DNA of 64,000 nucleotides from Talinum fruticosum (lineage: Eukaryota > Streptophyta > Magnoliopsida > Caryophyllales > Talinaceae): positions 1,699,501 to 1,763,500 of the forward strand of contig JAITYX010000077.1 of the NCBI GenBank assembly GCA_021018815.1, read 5' to 3'. The notes under the pieces were generated by a model. The model had not been told where the DNA came from. It saw nothing but the letters and a program-made list of their open reading frames with translations, and made no database searches. Position 1 is the stretch's first letter; every line of letters begins with the position of its first letter. A program made the translations under genes and the position numbers. Below are positions 12,634 to 24,800 of the stretch, one piece after another.

Positions 12634-12735
12634 TAAAGTGTGAAAATTATGATTATGAATTACTAAAGTGTGAAAATTATGATTATGAATAAACAGAATA
12701 GAACGGGAAGGCTCTAGCTTGGCTTGGCTTGGCTT
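12634..12735. repeat. 30-bp tandem pair and (GGCTT)n run
   Basis: Two copies of a 30-bp unit containing GTGTGAAAATTATGATTA lie at 12634-12693. A short GGCTT repeat follows at about 12716-12735. Confidence 0.85.
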
Positions 12736-14574
12736 GTTCACACTCTACTAGGGAGTTTATTGCTTATTGTATGACAAAACTTTGGGTGAGACCCTTATTA
12801 AAAGGATCTTCATCTCACACGTATAAAATTATAAATATCACCTTACCTCCCTTGGGAGGAAAGGGGAAAAAGTAAGGTAAGAAAAGAACCTATAAATCTA
12901 CAAAGATGGTAACATTACAAGCCCTCAAATTCAAACTCTCTCAAGTTCCCTTGATGAGGGGAGCGTCGTCAAATATTTGAATCCCATTAACCAAACATTA
13001 ATTTCTGTTCTCAACTTCATTTAGCTCAACCCCTTGATATCGGTATTTCATAAGAGACTTGTAATGAAAGCAACCAAAACCCGAGGGATCCCATTAACCA
13101 AATATAAGGATTACTATTCCGCTAATATTCAAACTTGAGTTCTCATACATAGAAGGTTCTGATAATATGTACAATAATCAACTCAAACAAAAATTTAATC
13201 CAATAGTTGAAGGTTCAGGAATGGTTTCATATTCTAATAGCATCCTTTTTCTGGGACCAAATACAAGAATATGAAAAGTAGTGGGCTAACAAAAAGAAGG
13301 GACTAGTTGGAATCATCCGTCTTTTGCTTTGCGAGGTCGTCAACCTCATTGAGCTGTTAAGACTGAGGAAATCAACTAAATTCAACAAGCACATTCTCAC
13401 TCATTTAATTTTTTGTGGTTCAGAGGGTGCGTATCGCTTAGAAAGCTAGTATAATACCCGGGGGGGATGAGAGCTAGACGGCAGTTTCAACCATTAGACA
13501 GCTAGTATAATACTCATGCAGTTTCAACCATTAGACGAAGAATCATTCCTCCACATGTTCTAAATTTCTTTCATGGAAACTGAGACTGCCTTTCACAGAT
13601 GTGGGGATTGTAAGAAAAGAATCGCAACATCCACAAAAATTCGAAAACAAGAAGCTGAACATGGATGCTGTTGAAAAGGGGTTTGAGAAGTACAGATTTA
13701 CAATACCCTAATTAACATGAAAGAAACCATGTCTACAATGCCAACCAAAAAGGGGGAAACGAAAAGGGAATGGGAGTGAGGCAGTCTTTCACGTGCTTGA
13801 AAACAGACTGAAAACAAACTGATATGTGGATAGAAACTGCACTACTTTAGATGGCAAAAATACTCCAGAAAGCAAAGTATATTATTGGTGTTTACTGCAA
13901 GATAGGCTACAATTACCATCACATCGACAGTGTAAACATAAATACCAACAGTCGAGAATCAATTGTCTCGGGACACTTTTAGTAGCATGTAGAAAATAAA
14001 TCAGGCAAAGCAACACTTCCTACACAAGAGGACTGAGGACACAATGAGATTTTTATCGTCATAATCAGAATGGTGTTTTACATATGTTTAGGAGAAGATG
14101 ACGGGCAAGAGGGAGTTCACAAATACTTCCATTCCATCTCTGCTGGAAATATTATGCATCAGTTGCCAGTCCATACTCTGCTCGGCATTTCCCCATTACA
14201 GCATCCAGCTAGAAACTTCTGTAAAATCATGTTAGAGGATACATCCAGACCCAGACTGCTGAATCCTCCTGATGTCAAGGACACCGAGAAAGTTTACATC
14301 TAACAGATATCAGCGGTCTTTGCTGTTCTCTTCATTGGTTAGGATATTCTCCATCAACGACAGCAAGCAGCTGTCTTTTTTTTTTGTTTTTTTTTTGGGG
14401 GATCGAAGCAAGCTGCTGTCTTGCATTGAAAGGAAGATAAGTTATATACAAGATCCTCATATAGACAAAAAAATGAGGCTAATGTTATTAAAGATGATCA
14501 AAGCTTGAAAGGACTGTCAGGACTCAGAAGATGAATGGAATCCACCAACTTGACATTCAAGGCCGTTGCTTCCT
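12736..14574. other. Intergenic DNA and 3' flank of VOZ1
   Basis: No gene was recognised. The right part, perhaps from about 14000, probably holds the VOZ1 3' UTR read leftward. The open frames at 14070-14303 and 14272-14508 are on the opposite strand with no known match. Confidence 0.5.
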
Positions 14575-17500
14575 CTATTTAAGGTAATAGTCACTTAGAT
14601 TATCGACAACATACCCATATGGTGCACCAATTCCATAATCAAATGTTTCATCTGCACTGGCCAGCCGATTTGGGGCTGAGTAGAGAGTTCCGACACCATC
14701 CTTACTAGTAGCCTTAGTCCTTCCTTTTGGTGGACGCTTGGCATCAAGAGGGAACTCAGCAGTAAGCCTACCCATCTGCTTTTGGAGCTCAGAAACTGAA
14801 TCATTTGCTGTTTTGCCTCTAGGAGCTTTCTTACCATCCACAAGCTTGAGTTCCAATCTGTATAGAGCACAAGCGTCGCACTTGTTGATCTCATATTCAT
14901 AAAGGTGCCATTCATAGTTATTCAGTGGCTGAGGATCCATATAGTAAGACCTCTTCAGCCCACCAAACTCATTCATCACTTGTTTCCTTGACTCATGCCA
15001 ACCGCGGCCACTGTAATCAGGCAATGACCTCTGCTTTCTGTTCCCACTCTCAAATGCTCTCCGAGGCTTGTCAAAGAAGAGCCATTCTCTTATAGTCTCA
15101 CCCTCAAGAACAGAAAGATCAAAAAGCTCTGCAATAATATAAAAGATCAAAGCCGTATCAACAAAGTTGTGTACTTCCAAGTCAAAGTTGCACAAGGAAG
15201 AAGGGGGGTTCCCAACAAAAAAGGATATTCCATTTGACGCCGCTATACTTTTGAACATAGCATCAATTTGAAAAGCAAAAGGTGCACCCAATGAAATTTC
15301 CCCAAAAAGAGAAAGAAGGGCATCATAATTCATAAGCTAATATGCTATAAGCAGAAACTCACCAGGAGCATTCCATGGGGATTTTGCAGTTGCTGCCCCC
15401 TCACATTCTGGAATGCCAACATCCTTTCCATCTGCCTTTGCACTCAATGCTGCAAAAAGCAAACCGTCCTTCAGTCCAATGCCTCCGGGACGTAGAACAG
15501 GAGTCATCCCAGGTGGGCCTTCGTTCAATGCAAGAGTAGCATGAAAGCTGCTACAATAATCCTGCCACCAGTCTGATCCTTGAGCAGGCCTGGGACAATC
15601 CCAGAGAGCACATTTTGGTCCCAAGAAAGCAGAAGGTGGAGGGCATATATTGGGCAGAAATCCTGAGATATGGTGTGCAGTGTCCAGTGTGCCCACACCA
15701 ACACCATCAAATCCACTAAAGTACTGATGTGCAAGGTCCAGTTGCAGATTAAACTGATTATAATCCAGTTGGTTTGCTATGTCCACATTAGTTGTGCTCA
15801 AACTACGAAATCCAGAGGAAGGCACTTTGCACTCAGATGATGGGAAATTCTGCTGTTGTAGCACAGGCTTCACATCAAGGGCCTGTTAGAAGCCAAACAC
15901 AAAATCAACTATTAGCATTGATTTCTAAACTTCCTCAGCAAGACATTTGCAGATAATTTATAAGGTTATATGACTATATGGATGATGACAAACTTACTTT
16001 ATGCACATGAAAGCATTCTTTTTCATTCTTGCATATGCACAATAAGAAATGCGCAAACTTTAATCTGCAGATGAGAGTATGATATGATCCTCGATATATC
16101 ATGAGATTCAAGAATCTATAGGACATTTATGACTACAAGACATGCTATGCCATGAAAACATTAGAAGTCCCTTTTTGCATTAGCACAGCTAAAACAACAA
16201 TAAAAGGACTACCTCAAATGAATACACAACATGAGTTCAGATTGCCAAACCATGATTGCCTACAGCAAAACCAACACGAAGCATTCCCCCAATTGAGTAG
16301 GGCACATGAAGCCACACAAATTTAGATTATTTGACCTATCACAAAAATTAGTTGCAAAAGGTATAAGTGATGATCCCCAAAATATGGTTAGAAATCAGAG
16401 AGAGCAAATACCATGCTCAGTGATTCATCCATTAAAAGGAATACAACATATGTCATGTATCCTCTCATGACTCGAGATTCTGCCCATTGGGATATCACAG
16501 TGCAGGAAACTTGGGGGTACACAAAGAAACCCTTAAAATTGCGTAACAGGTGCTCCTATAACTTATTGAAAAGAAGTCAGCTACTTTGCAGAAAATATGG
16601 AACAGCAGAAGTTTAGTTAGACATATGCAGTCCATTTTAACCCAAAGCAAAATGAACTTTCTGTAGAGGCTTCCACACTTGTTTTGAAATGAATTCTTGT
16701 ATCTATGAAAACATCTCTGCTCACATATTAAAGGAACGCCTTTTTCACTTTACTTGAAGCATACCTGCCGGACATTGGATATTGGACAGTCCTATATGCT
16801 ACGGTCACTTACTGTTCAATTATAGACTTGAAACACGAAATTTTTGAAAATCAGACCTGTGTTTGGTGCTCAAAGCTCCAACATGGTAAGCCCAAGCCCC
16901 AACTGCCCATTATAAGCCTGAATCATTGGACTACCAATAACTTTGGTATCAGACTGTCACCAAAACAATTGTTGGCATCTTCCCAAAGAGGTGCAACTGG
17001 ACCAGAATTTTGATGTCAGCTGTTTTGGCCCCTAAAGCTTCAATGTCATGGTAACTCAGATATTCTTTTTCAAGTAAATCAGTGGCAAATGTTATGGGCT
17101 AATTACATGCTTGGAAACGTCCTGAATTTCATGGAAAGACAACTCTTGACTGGATTCCTAAGCATAAAGTTGGGCAAACTAAGCTCAAAACATCCAACAC
17201 ACACTCAAACAAGAGTTGCACAAATGCATAATATCAACAATAAAGAGCAACATAATGAAAATTAACCAATGCTTACTTCTACTTAGTAGAATTTAAGGCT
17301 ATCTTGGGCATGAAATGCATTAGTTTGACAACACATAATACTCCATATAATAATTAGGAAAGCATGGTTATCCAAAGTAATTAAGAATGTCCATCATCAA
17401 TGCTGCCAATATTTATTACACCATGAGGAAAAAGCTAAACAAACTCCTCCTAAATATTTCCAAAGCATAAAGATCCACACACACATTTGGGAAAAATAAG

Positions 17501-17997
17501 AGAAATTTTTCCTACCTCTTGGAAGACAAGAGTACTCCCAGATTGAAAGTTTTGAACATCAGGCTCAGGCTTTGGTGCAGGTAGCCCAAATGGGCTAGTG
17601 GCATCGTCTTCTTCCTCACAAAGGTGCAACAGGCGATAAATGTCCGAAGAGAATGTGTGAAGACTATCATTCTACAAGAACCAATTTCAGTCAAATTAAG
17701 GACAATTTTTATCGTCAATAAGTGCAATACTAATGAAAGGAAGTAAAGAAGCATGGAAAAAGTTCTAACTTGCAAGGAAGGTGCAGGAGAGGGCTCATTT
17801 AGTTCAGCTTTCCATTCACGTAACATCTGATAGACCTGCTCTTCAAGAACTGCAGCATCAACAGTGCGACTCTCCTTCCTTGCTGACTGGAGATCAGAAA
17901 ATATCATTTGAAGATCATCCACCCTGTTCTTTGCTCTATCCTTAAAGAGCTGGTGAGATGCTGACTTGCAGCCATTTCTCTTCAACACCTTCCTCAT
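14575..17997 (-). CDS. VOZ1: Transcription factor VOZ1 (vascular plant one-zinc-finger)
   Basis: VOZ proteins are plant-specific factors that bind DNA as dimers, interact with phytochrome B and influence flowering time and stress responses. Four coding exons on the minus strand (17770-17997, 17516-17671, 15363-15882, 14575-15128) join in frame to 485 residues, the normal family length. The N-terminus reads [20 protein letters not shown], then an acidic part ([14 protein letters not shown]). The zinc-finger core has C219, C224, C238 and H242, spaced C-X4-C-X13-C-X3-H. It is followed by the highly conserved block with [20 protein letters not shown] and [20 protein letters not shown]. The protein ends NLSDYYLK. 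All junctions are GT-AG and no frame break is seen. Against VOZ2, the sequence looks closer to VOZ1, but I could not run a tree. Confidence 0.96.
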
Positions 17998-19260
17998 TGA
18001 AAATTTCCCAAGTTTCAGCAGAAACCTGTTTTGTTAAATGAGAGAGAAACTTCAATATAGCATCAAAGAAAATCAACACAAGATCAACAAAACCTCAGAA
18101 AAAGACAACACTAATAGATAAAATTTGGCCACACCATAACTAATCATAAACTCAAAACCGTGTCAATCAACAAACTCCAATATGATTAACACTAACAAAA
18201 TAATATTGTAATAAACATAACGAAGCAACAATAAATTGCATGTCTGACGATGATAATAATAAACCAAACTTAATCAGACACCACAAAGTAGTGAAAGGAG
18301 ATGTTTGGTGGTGGTCATAGCTCAGCATAACAACAAATGCAAGTATGCAACCACATATGAGACATGTGATTTACCAAATTCATGTGCATTTCAAACAGAG
18401 AATGTAAAATATTGACAATGTAAGAACAAATCAACTTAACCTCAAGAATAATCTAGGCACAAGGAATCCGGAGTTACAAGCAACAAACAAAAGAACGACC
18501 AGAAATTCCGATAAAAGAATTATAATCACTCAAATGCGAATAAGGCCAAATAAAGTACCAAATCAAACTCGAAAATCCTGCCCATTGGGGGAAAGGTGTG
18601 GAGGTTTGATCACCTACTAGGATTAGATGTAAGCAGTGTTACCCTCGTAGTGAAATCACTTGTAACAAAACTGCTCACACTGAACAAAAATAACTAAAAC
18701 TTCAAATTCCATCACTGCTAGACGCTAGACATTCAAATGACTTATTTTCTGATTCCCCATCCTCACAAACCAAAAGAATTCCAATTCAAGAACAAAAGTT
18801 CAGCCACAGCAGCACATGAATCATATCCAAATGGAACAAATCTTAAGCAAAAAGCACATGATCGTGAACCCAGAAACCCTAATTGCAAATTTAGGGCCAA
18901 AGGACAAAAACCCACCTAATCCAAGTGAATCAAGAGATCTCAGCTCCAGTAATCATAAAACATCATAAGACAGCAAACCCATGACAAAGAATACAAAAGC
19001 TAAATCATGATGCAAAACCCCAAAAACCCAAATGGGCATCATCAAATATGATTTAAACAGATAACAAGATAAGCAAAGGGATCAAAGGAAACAGCTTTAA
19101 CCAAATTCCAGCAGATATCAGTACCAAAAAGGATGAGAAAAAGAGATGCTGACCAGGGAAAAGGGTTGATCGCCTCAGATGAGAATCGAGGAAGTGTGAG
19201 CACTCAGAGAATTGGGGAGGAGAGGAGAGAGAGAGAGAGAGTAGGGTGTGGGCGAGTTTT
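17998..19260 (-). promoter_or_regulatory. 5' leader and leader intron of VOZ1
   Basis: On the minus strand a CT-rich leader lies near 19155-19245; its (GA)n run on the plus strand is at about 19225-19241. A donor follows near 19153. An acceptor AACAG lies near 18028, just upstream of the ATG at 17997. This implies a leader intron of about 1.1 kb. Splice signals are visible; transcript ends are inferred. Confidence 0.55.
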
Positions 19261-21851
19261 GTAGTGAGCGAATAACCCTCTTCTCAAGACTAAGAGAAAG
19301 TTCCCTTTTCCTTGCAAATCAGATTCTCTGTGCACTTGTAAACAAATGGAGGCTATGTGTATCAATATGAACGCGGTAAATAAAAAAAATATGTCATTGT
19401 GTATTTTTTTTCTCCTTTTATTCCTTCCCAATTTAATACTCCATATATATTATGCTCCTATATTTTATTTTACCTTTTATTTTAATAATATTAATTCATA
19501 CATATATGTTATCTTCGAAATTTGATAAGAGTACAAATTATAACGTAGTTCCAAATTATAATGTCTATTTTCCTCTTGTCAAATATGATCGTAGTTCATA
19601 AACCCAAGTTCCTAATACATTAGTTGGAAATTTTGATGCGTACTTTTTTTTTTTTTTTTTAAACTAGCTAGAGACTTATATTTGTGTCTGATACTTAATT
19701 TCATATTTGGAATTTTATGTCTCTCGCTTCTTGGATAATATCCAATTAATGATTAAAATAAAATGGTTTTTTTTATAAAAAAATCTCAAATTATACTATT
19801 ATGGTATGATTTTTCAATGAGTTTAATCATTAGCTCGACCGATTAAAAATTATATTATATTAAATTTTATCTTTTCCAAGAATGATCGATATAGTAAAAG
19901 GAATATTTCATCTTAAATTTCCTTATTTTATTTCTTTTAGGCGCAATGAAGAAAATTAAGATATTAGATTATTTTAATATTTGAAGGTTATTTATTAATA
20001 AATTTAGCTCGTTTCTATCAAAAAAAAAAAAAAATAGCTCGTTGCCTCATTATGTTGCCTGTGTGGCCTTTTTTTTCTGATCAAAAACAAAAGTCACACA
20101 GGCAACATAATGAGGCAATGAGCTATTTTTTTTTATAGAAACGAGCTAATTTATTAATATATCTTTAAAAATTAAATCATTATACAGGGATCTCTAAAAA
20201 TTTATTTTTTGATTCATCTAATGGCAATTATTTCTCTTTATGTAAGATTTTATGTTCAAATCTTAAGAATGAAACTTATTATTCCTTTAATATCCTTTGT
20301 TTTTTTAATCGACCTTTAACTTCCTTGTTGTAGTGGGTTGTACTTGATAGTTTCTTTGTGTTGAAATGAAAAATTAAATTAAAAAAAAAAACATTAGGAA
20401 AAAAAATTGTAGATATTACTACTTTTATATGTCATTGTTTGGCCTATGTTTCTTCCAAATTTGGTTGAATTCCAAATCACAAAGTTTTAGGGAGGTAAAC
20501 GGATTAATGGACAAATCCCTAAGCTAATATCAAAAGATTTGGTAACTGAACTCCCTCGTACATTTAAGTTTGTTATCTTTGAAAATATTCGAACACGTTC
20601 TTTTTAACTCGTATAAAGTTATAAGATATTTATAAAATTACTTGTGAAAAATTATAAAGGATTGTAAGAACCTGTAAGGAGGGCTAAGACTGTAAGGTTA
20701 TAATTTATTGGTTTGATTATAATACACTATATTTGAAAGGTTATGTTAAAGTGGGACATTAATCTACCTTATTCTATTATAACTATTATCTATATTTCCA
20801 TTCTAATAAAATATATATGTGAATATCAACAAAGATATCCATAAAACATAACTTTAACTAACCCATTAAAAAAAGATTAAGATGTAACGGTAAGTTAAAC
20901 GATAATTTTAAACTGGATTCATTGCATGTCGAGGTGTCAATGTTGCAAAATAACAAGTTGATAAGATAAAAGAATAATTCTCAAGTAGACCTTATCCAAT
21001 ATAATGGCAAAATACTAAATGATTACATCCTTAATTACAACCTTTTTCTGGGTCCAAAAGGATTGAGGATTTGATGCCATGGGGGCTAGGGCTAGGGCTA
21101 GGCAAAAGAATATTGCAAGATTTGATTTAATCAGTGGCTCCAATTGACTTGAAAATTGGCTCTATTATTCTCCAAAGTGGTCATTTGATGGTTCAACACA
21201 AGTGCACCAGAAATGAACCTAAACCATTCATTTTTCTCCACCAGGCCCCAGCCATTTTTGTGCCTAAGGTAGAAACTAACCAGCCCAAGTAAAGAATAAA
21301 GGGCCAACCTTCTCCCTCCACTAACCAGAATCATAAGATTCTCAATTTTCCCCTCCTTTTTTGAGGGGGTTGGGGGGAGGGTGGGGAGAGCTTATCGCCG
21401 CATAATTGGACCCCAACTCTTTATGGTATATGTGAAAAAAACATTGGGCATCTTTTATAGTAAATTCAACCCACACAAACCGAAAGTATCACACGTTTCT
21501 GGGTGTCATATTAGTAGTATCAGTTTAAGTTCCTGTATACATCGTCTTTTGTACATCTATTTAGATCAAACATGACTACAGGAAAAAAAGAGACGTATCC
21601 AACTAGAAAAGATACCCACAAAATGTAAAAGCAATCTGATTTCTTTTCAAATCAATTGATGTTAACAAGAAGGGCAGCAAAATTCAGGTTATTCCTAATC
21701 TATAGTCTCTCAAATAACAGCTCTTAAGAAAATAATGTACAGAAGATGAGGGGCAGAGCGTTCCCAAAAAATTGGACAAAGGAGGAAAAGAAAATAATGA
21801 ATGAAGCAGTTATGTATAATTATTCCTGGATAAATCATCACTGAGTTCAGT
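19261..21851. other. AT-rich intergenic DNA between VOZ1 and the OPA3-like gene
   Basis: No gene was recognised. It contains the hairpin repeat listed separately, poly-T and poly-A tracts, and a short GGGCTA repeat near 21085-21105. The 3' UTR of the OPA3-like gene probably lies at the right end (from about 21550). Confidence 0.5.
19990..20158. repeat. Foldback (hairpin) repeat
   Basis: The left arm, about 19990-20070, and the right arm, about 20095-20158, are near-perfect reverse complements. Both contain GCCTCATTATGTTGCCTGTG in opposite orientation, and both contain TAGCTCGTTTCTAT or its complement. Differences are mostly the length of an A/T run. The spacer is about 24 bases with TGATCA at its centre. 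It could form a stem of about 65 base pairs. Confidence 0.93.
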
Positions 21852-24800
21852 TCAAGCAGCTTTTGCTGATTTTTCAGTTACTGGTGGAGCAAATTTGAAG
21901 TTGAAAAGTCCGGTGATGCCTCTCCCCTGTGCTAGCTTCTCCAGCTCTACAATTTTGAGCTTAAGAAGCTCCACTTCTCTCGTTAGAGCTTCATCTCTTG
22001 CCCTCAGTGCCTGAAAGCATGAGCACGAAAAACCACTGAGAAACGTTAACCCCAAGGATACAGAAATGGAGGATAGGGTGCCCTATGAAATGCAAACTTC
22101 TGTGGAGGACGAGACATGCCAGTGTGACTTCACAAAGGGTGAATTTGACATCTATTTTGTACAATGCCTTCTATTTTGCATTTGTGCAATCTCGTATAGT
22201 TAGTCATCTTTTAGCATTTGTTCTAAATTTCTAACCGATCAAAGATTCATTTCCAAATTCTGTGTGGTTCTCTTTGAGCAATCTCTCTGCTTGTCAAGGG
22301 TACTATGTCAATCTGTATGAATGTAATGGTTCAGAAAACACCAAAAACCTAAATTACACTTCGTAGTTCAGGGAAGCAAGAAAGTGTCAGAATGCATTGC
22401 TGCCAAAAGAAAACCATCACTGGGATTAGCTCCTTTCATCCATTAATCTTCATTTTCATAGATTTAGGAAATATCTGTAGGTTGATGGTTGCCATCATTC
22501 CACTAAGCAATGAGCCTTTAGAATAGAATCATAAATTCCACAATCCACTACCAGGAGCCTCAGAGCAGTGAGGGGGAAAAAAGATACTTTAGAAGGAATT
22601 CAACTTTTGATAGACTGACCTTACAACATGCAATCATTCTGGCATGAGAAAGCGTCATAGAAGACAAACAATGACGGCAAACAATTCTCCTAAGGTCCTT
22701 CTCACCCAATCAAGATCTCTACTAAGCAAGTGCTACATTACAGGATCATGCAATCATGCCACACCTCACTAACCACCATGACGGATCTACCAGGTGCAAA
22801 CATGCATTTACCTGTCACTAGGATCATGCAATCACGCCAGGGTTCATCAACCACAGACTCAAACAACAATTAACACTTGTGATTTGTGATTACGATCATA
22901 AATTCATGCCTCCCATCAACCACATTGTAGACCCAATAATGACTATGAATTCTGCACTTAAATGAATGGACTTGCAACAAATTGCTATTAGGAGGAAGCC
23001 AGGAAAACAGAAGGTAAGAAATTGCTCTTGAGGGAAGAAACAACAAACTCAGTTTGCATCTAAAACAAATTGTGGTATCATCACCAACCTAAAATCTAAG
23101 GAACCACTAAATAAATGTCATTTTACAGATCCGTTTGAGATATAAGAAGCCTCCTCGACATCTATTCATTTGCAAAGAATTCTAGATATGAAAACAGGGA
23201 GACAAACAGATGAGTTCTGAATATGAAAAAGAGCTAGGCTGCATGCCATATAAAAGCAAATACACGTGAGTTGAACAATTAGTTAGCAATTGCAACTTGC
23301 ACCATAGTTCCCACAATCACCATAAATGGTATTACTTCAAAGTGTGAATTTGATTGTCCAAATGAGTCTTAAAAATTCTCCTTTAAGGACACCAAAGTAC
23401 TCGAATTCCATATTGGCATTCAGTGCCCATATTAGATGCCAAGGGCCAAAAGCCCCATCAGGTGATAAGCCTTTTCAAAGCAAAATAAAGGTCAGTTATT
23501 CCAAAGCAAATTTCACATAGATGTGACAATTCCACCTAAATGAGTCACTTATTGGCATGAATTGAGTAACTGTACCATTCATAGGTCAAGAATTGAAAAA
23601 AAAAATCTCATATTTTGTCCACATTGCTTGTTTTGATGATCTCCAAGAAATCATTGTCAACCACTTTCTCTAATATTTGCAGCAGTATTCCTTCATGATG
23701 AAAAGGAGAGAGAGGACACAAATTCCCTTCAAAGCCTTTTCAACAAAGATAAAGACAAAACATGACATCTCCTAATCTTCAGGAATATGAACCCAATGAT
23801 GGACACACACGTCCACACTCCCTCACTTTTTTGCAGAGCATATTACAATAGTGAGGAACAATAGGCTTTCTAATCCAAATACTTGCATCGATCAGGACAC
23901 AAGTCCATGTGCAAAAAATAATTGCCCGTTTTGGAATAACTAATGATATCAACAAGAAAATTACATTCTGCATAGCCCTGAAATCTGAATTTGCTATTTG
24001 TGGTGTACTGGTTTGCTGATGGATTCAAAATTGTGAAGAGCATATACGACAACAATGTACCATTTGTAAAAGATCTTGATAAAACTCAAGGTCATATCAT
24101 AGCACATAGGTTTCATACAGCATCCATAATTGAGTGCGGACTTATAGGAAGATGATAACAAATGCAAATAGTGTTCACATCAACAATAACTTCAAGGTAG
24201 TGATTCTTTACAATACCTCCAGTTCTTGCTTCCGTTTTTCCTCTTTTTGGCTTCTGATTTTGCATTCCTTTGTACCTCAAAAATCACAGCTGCTCCAGCA
24301 ACCTGTATGCAACTTCACAATGTTACTAGTACAAGAAAAATGCTACGTTAAAAACAGCTCCAACAGTAGGACTCAATTCAACATTTTGTTTCAGTTCAAG
24401 TAAAATGGATCAGGTGAAAATGTATGAAGTTATGGAGTAGAAGTAGATGTGATGGTGCCTTTAAGACTTGAGACTTCCTTGCAACAAAACATTACAAATT
24501 TGCACAAAATCTTAAACACTATATGAAATCCCTTATTGATTCTACTGGATTTGTAGATAAGGCACACTTATGATAAGACAAAATTCCCTCCTAATGGTCG
24601 TAAAAAACAAAAGTGAAATTGCACCGGATTCTCTAATTACTTTCTTGCACTGGTCAATCACCAAAAAAGAAAGAAAGTACTGACTGCCACTAAACAGGAC
24701 AAAGATTCTTGACTAGTTTACTTAACAGCATCCATGATTCCTTGGCCAACTGTCCCATGTACACTAATAGTTTGCTTAAACTATCAGAAAAGAAAAATAA

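Noticed and set aside
14070..14508. Two plus-strand frames downstream of VOZ1
   Set aside because: No recognisable protein; they lie opposite the likely 3' UTR of VOZ1.
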